Shown: one piece after another, positions 5,568 to 6,564 of the stretch | Numbering within the stretch: the first letter of the stretch is position 1 | Layout of the letters: each line of letters begins with the position of its first letter | Assembly (NCBI GenBank): GCA_027077185.1 | Contig: JALTGJ010000446.1 | Coordinates: 1-6,564, forward strand | Reading direction: 5' to 3' | DNA length: 6,564 bases | Source of the DNA: Spirochaetales bacterium | GTDB lineage: Bacteria; Spirochaetota; Spirochaetia; B11-G9 | Made by a program: the position numbers and the translations under genes | Notes under the pieces: model-generated | The model's database searches: none | Told to the model about the DNA's origin: nothing | The model's input: the letters and a program-made list of their open reading frames with translations, nothing else

Positions 5568-6564
5568 TTATTTTTCCTTGTTAATTGCTGTTTCTTCAAT
5601 TTTTCCTGTTTCAAGATTAAACTTTATAACTAGATTTTTTTTCTCTGATTTTATCTCATGATACCGCCCATGGCTCTCAAGAATAACCCCAGGATAAACC
5701 GTGCCCCTGATAATAATATCAGAAGTAAAATGTTCTTCAAACCTTTCACGCAGAGTGAATAAGCGAATTCCTCTTTTTTCCAATATCTTCATCAGTTTAA
5801 GTTTTGTCATTCGTGCATTTTTAAGCTTATTATCAGAATCTTTTTTTCCAAGTTTTTTCATTGAAAAATTAAGTTTTGCTATTTGAGCTTTAACCTTTTC
5901 GACTTCTTTTTCTTCAAGTTCAATCCTATCCTGTATAAGATAATTTTGTCCAAAAGAAACTTCAGTTTTAACACCCTTATTATTCCCCAGGTTAGCTACA
6001 TTTATACCACCTGTGGATTTTATATCTCCACCAACAAGATTTCCCTTATCCCCAATAAGCAGAACCTTGCCATTACATTTAATTTTACACCTTAAACATG
6101 AATTTTTTGCTGTTATATCTCCTACAGCAAGAAGTGTAGCCTGTTCTGCAAAGGCCATCTCAATATCCTGTTTAGATCTAAGAACTGCCTTTCCTCCTCC
6201 AACTACGCCCTGTCCAATAATTATTGATTCACCTGCTGATACTAAAGATGCTTCAACTCCACCTGCTATCTGAACTTCTCCTCCGGACATAACAAAAAAA
6301 CCCTGGGTAACAGATCCTCCAATTTTTACAGAACCTGGAAACTTAATATTACCCTCATTAAGATCAACATCTCCTTTAACCATATGAATATCATTTATAT
6401 ATAGTTTATCCCCATCCTGTATAAGCTCTCCTGAGACTTCGGAAATTAAAGAAATATCACCATTATCTTCTTTCCTCTGGATTATACCATTACCGGTTTC
6501 AGTTTTTACCGCTGCAGGCTCTTTTGCTTTTATTGTAGTACCGGTAACAGTCCATCCATCCCTG
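5568..6564 (-). CDS. fapA: DUF342 / FapA-family polymer-forming protein, C-terminal part (5' end outside window)
   Basis: The minus-strand frame is open from the right edge to TAA 5570-5568, showing 331 residues of a longer protein. Methionine at 6383 is internal: the preceding 60 codons are open and carry family motifs, including DGWTVTGTTIKAKEPA, like the FapA 'G.TV.G..I.AK.G' signature, and the lead-in LYINDIH. Next come GDVDLNEGNIKFPGSVKIGGSV and repeated G-V-I-G-G units typical of the right-handed beta-helix of polymer-forming proteins. CLRCKIKCNGKV and GNLVGGDI follow, then a charged coiled coil (about 148-222 counted from Met 6383) and a final beta-rich segment (FTSDIIIRGTVYPGVIL) also typical of the family. 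FapA was named for flagellar assembly; Vibrio FapA affects polar localisation of flagellar components. Its biochemical role is poorly defined, so function here is inferred. lgt follows with no spacer. Family membership is firm; the gene symbol is tentative. Confidence 0.88.
   Translation of the reverse strand, partial: RDGWTVTGTTIKAKEPAAVKTETGNGIIQRKEDNGDISLISEVSGELIQDGDKLYINDIHMVKGDVDLNEGNIKFPGSVKIGGSVTQGFFVMSGGEVQIAGGVEASLVSAGESIIIGQGVVGGGKAVLRSKQDIEMAFAEQATLLAVGDITAKNSCLRCKIKCNGKVLLIGDKGNLVGGDIKSTGGINVANLGNNKGVKTEVSFGQNYLIQDRIELEEKEVEKVKAQIAKLNFSMKKLGKKDSDNKLKNARMTKLKLMKILEKRGIRLFTLRERFEEHFTSDIIIRGTVYPGVILESHGRYHEIKSEKKNLVIKFNLETGKIEETAINKEK
5575..5579 (-). promoter_or_regulatory. Ribosome binding site of lgt inside the fapA-like gene
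   Basis: AAGGA on the minus strand, 7 nt before ATG 5567, is embedded in the last codons of the upstream gene. This supports translation of both genes from one mRNA. Confidence 0.65.

Noticed and set aside
5701..6273. Three plus-strand short open frames opposite the FapA-like gene
   Set aside because: They overlap each other and a clearly coding minus-strand gene; their composition is what the antisense of Lys/Glu- and Gly-rich coding DNA gives.
5568..6383. FapA-like protein starting at Met 6383
   Set aside because: The frame stays open through all 60 upstream codons to the window edge and encodes recognisable DUF342 sequence, so the Met is internal and the gene is cut by the window.

Overview
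This is a compact, AT-rich bacterial window that is almost entirely coding, with three blocks. The best lineage clue is the Lgt protein. Its long form, its N-terminal 'INYP.W..PE' start and the segment around residues 74-95 (STLVYDTSG...PWLI..PF) resemble, from memory, Borrelia-type spirochaete Lgt. With a DUF342/FapA protein beside it and a low GC content, I infer a member of the Spirochaetota. Because it makes branched-chain amino acids, it is probably free-living rather than a reduced host-dependent species. No database search was possible.

Block 1 (1-2246, + strand) is the end of a branched-chain amino acid operon: the C-terminal part of the acetolactate synthase regulatory subunit (ilvN/ilvH), then leuC and leuD, the two subunits of isopropylmalate isomerase. 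The genes overlap or nearly touch (8-bp overlap, then a 1-bp gap), so they are very probably co-transcribed and translationally coupled. leuD appears to start at TTG. A patatin-like phospholipase gene (2305-3561) follows after a 58-bp AT-rich gap. It has no visible ribosome binding site and an 8-C homopolymer near its 3' end.

Block 2 (3568-4485, - strand) is a group-2 sigma-70 factor without region 1.1. It converges on the patatin gene with only 6 bp between the stop codons. Its upstream gap (4486-4595) holds a perfect 17-nt inverted repeat. This lies in the spacer of a possible promoter, so it may be an operator.

Block 3 (4596-6564, - strand) is a polymer-forming DUF342/FapA-type protein whose 5' end lies outside the window, followed with no spacer by lgt, the first enzyme of lipoprotein maturation. 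The fapA stop codon directly abuts the lgt start codon.

The - strand order is therefore fapA-like > lgt > sigma factor. It links envelope or flagellar assembly, lipoprotein modification and transcription control, but a shared function is only inference. I found no mobile element, CRISPR array, RNA gene or clearly new system. There is no non-coding stretch over 300 bp; the largest gap is 110 bp. The points most worth a second look are the dyad in the sigma gene's upstream region, the sigma factor's altered -10 recognition helix, and the C8 tract in the phospholipase gene.
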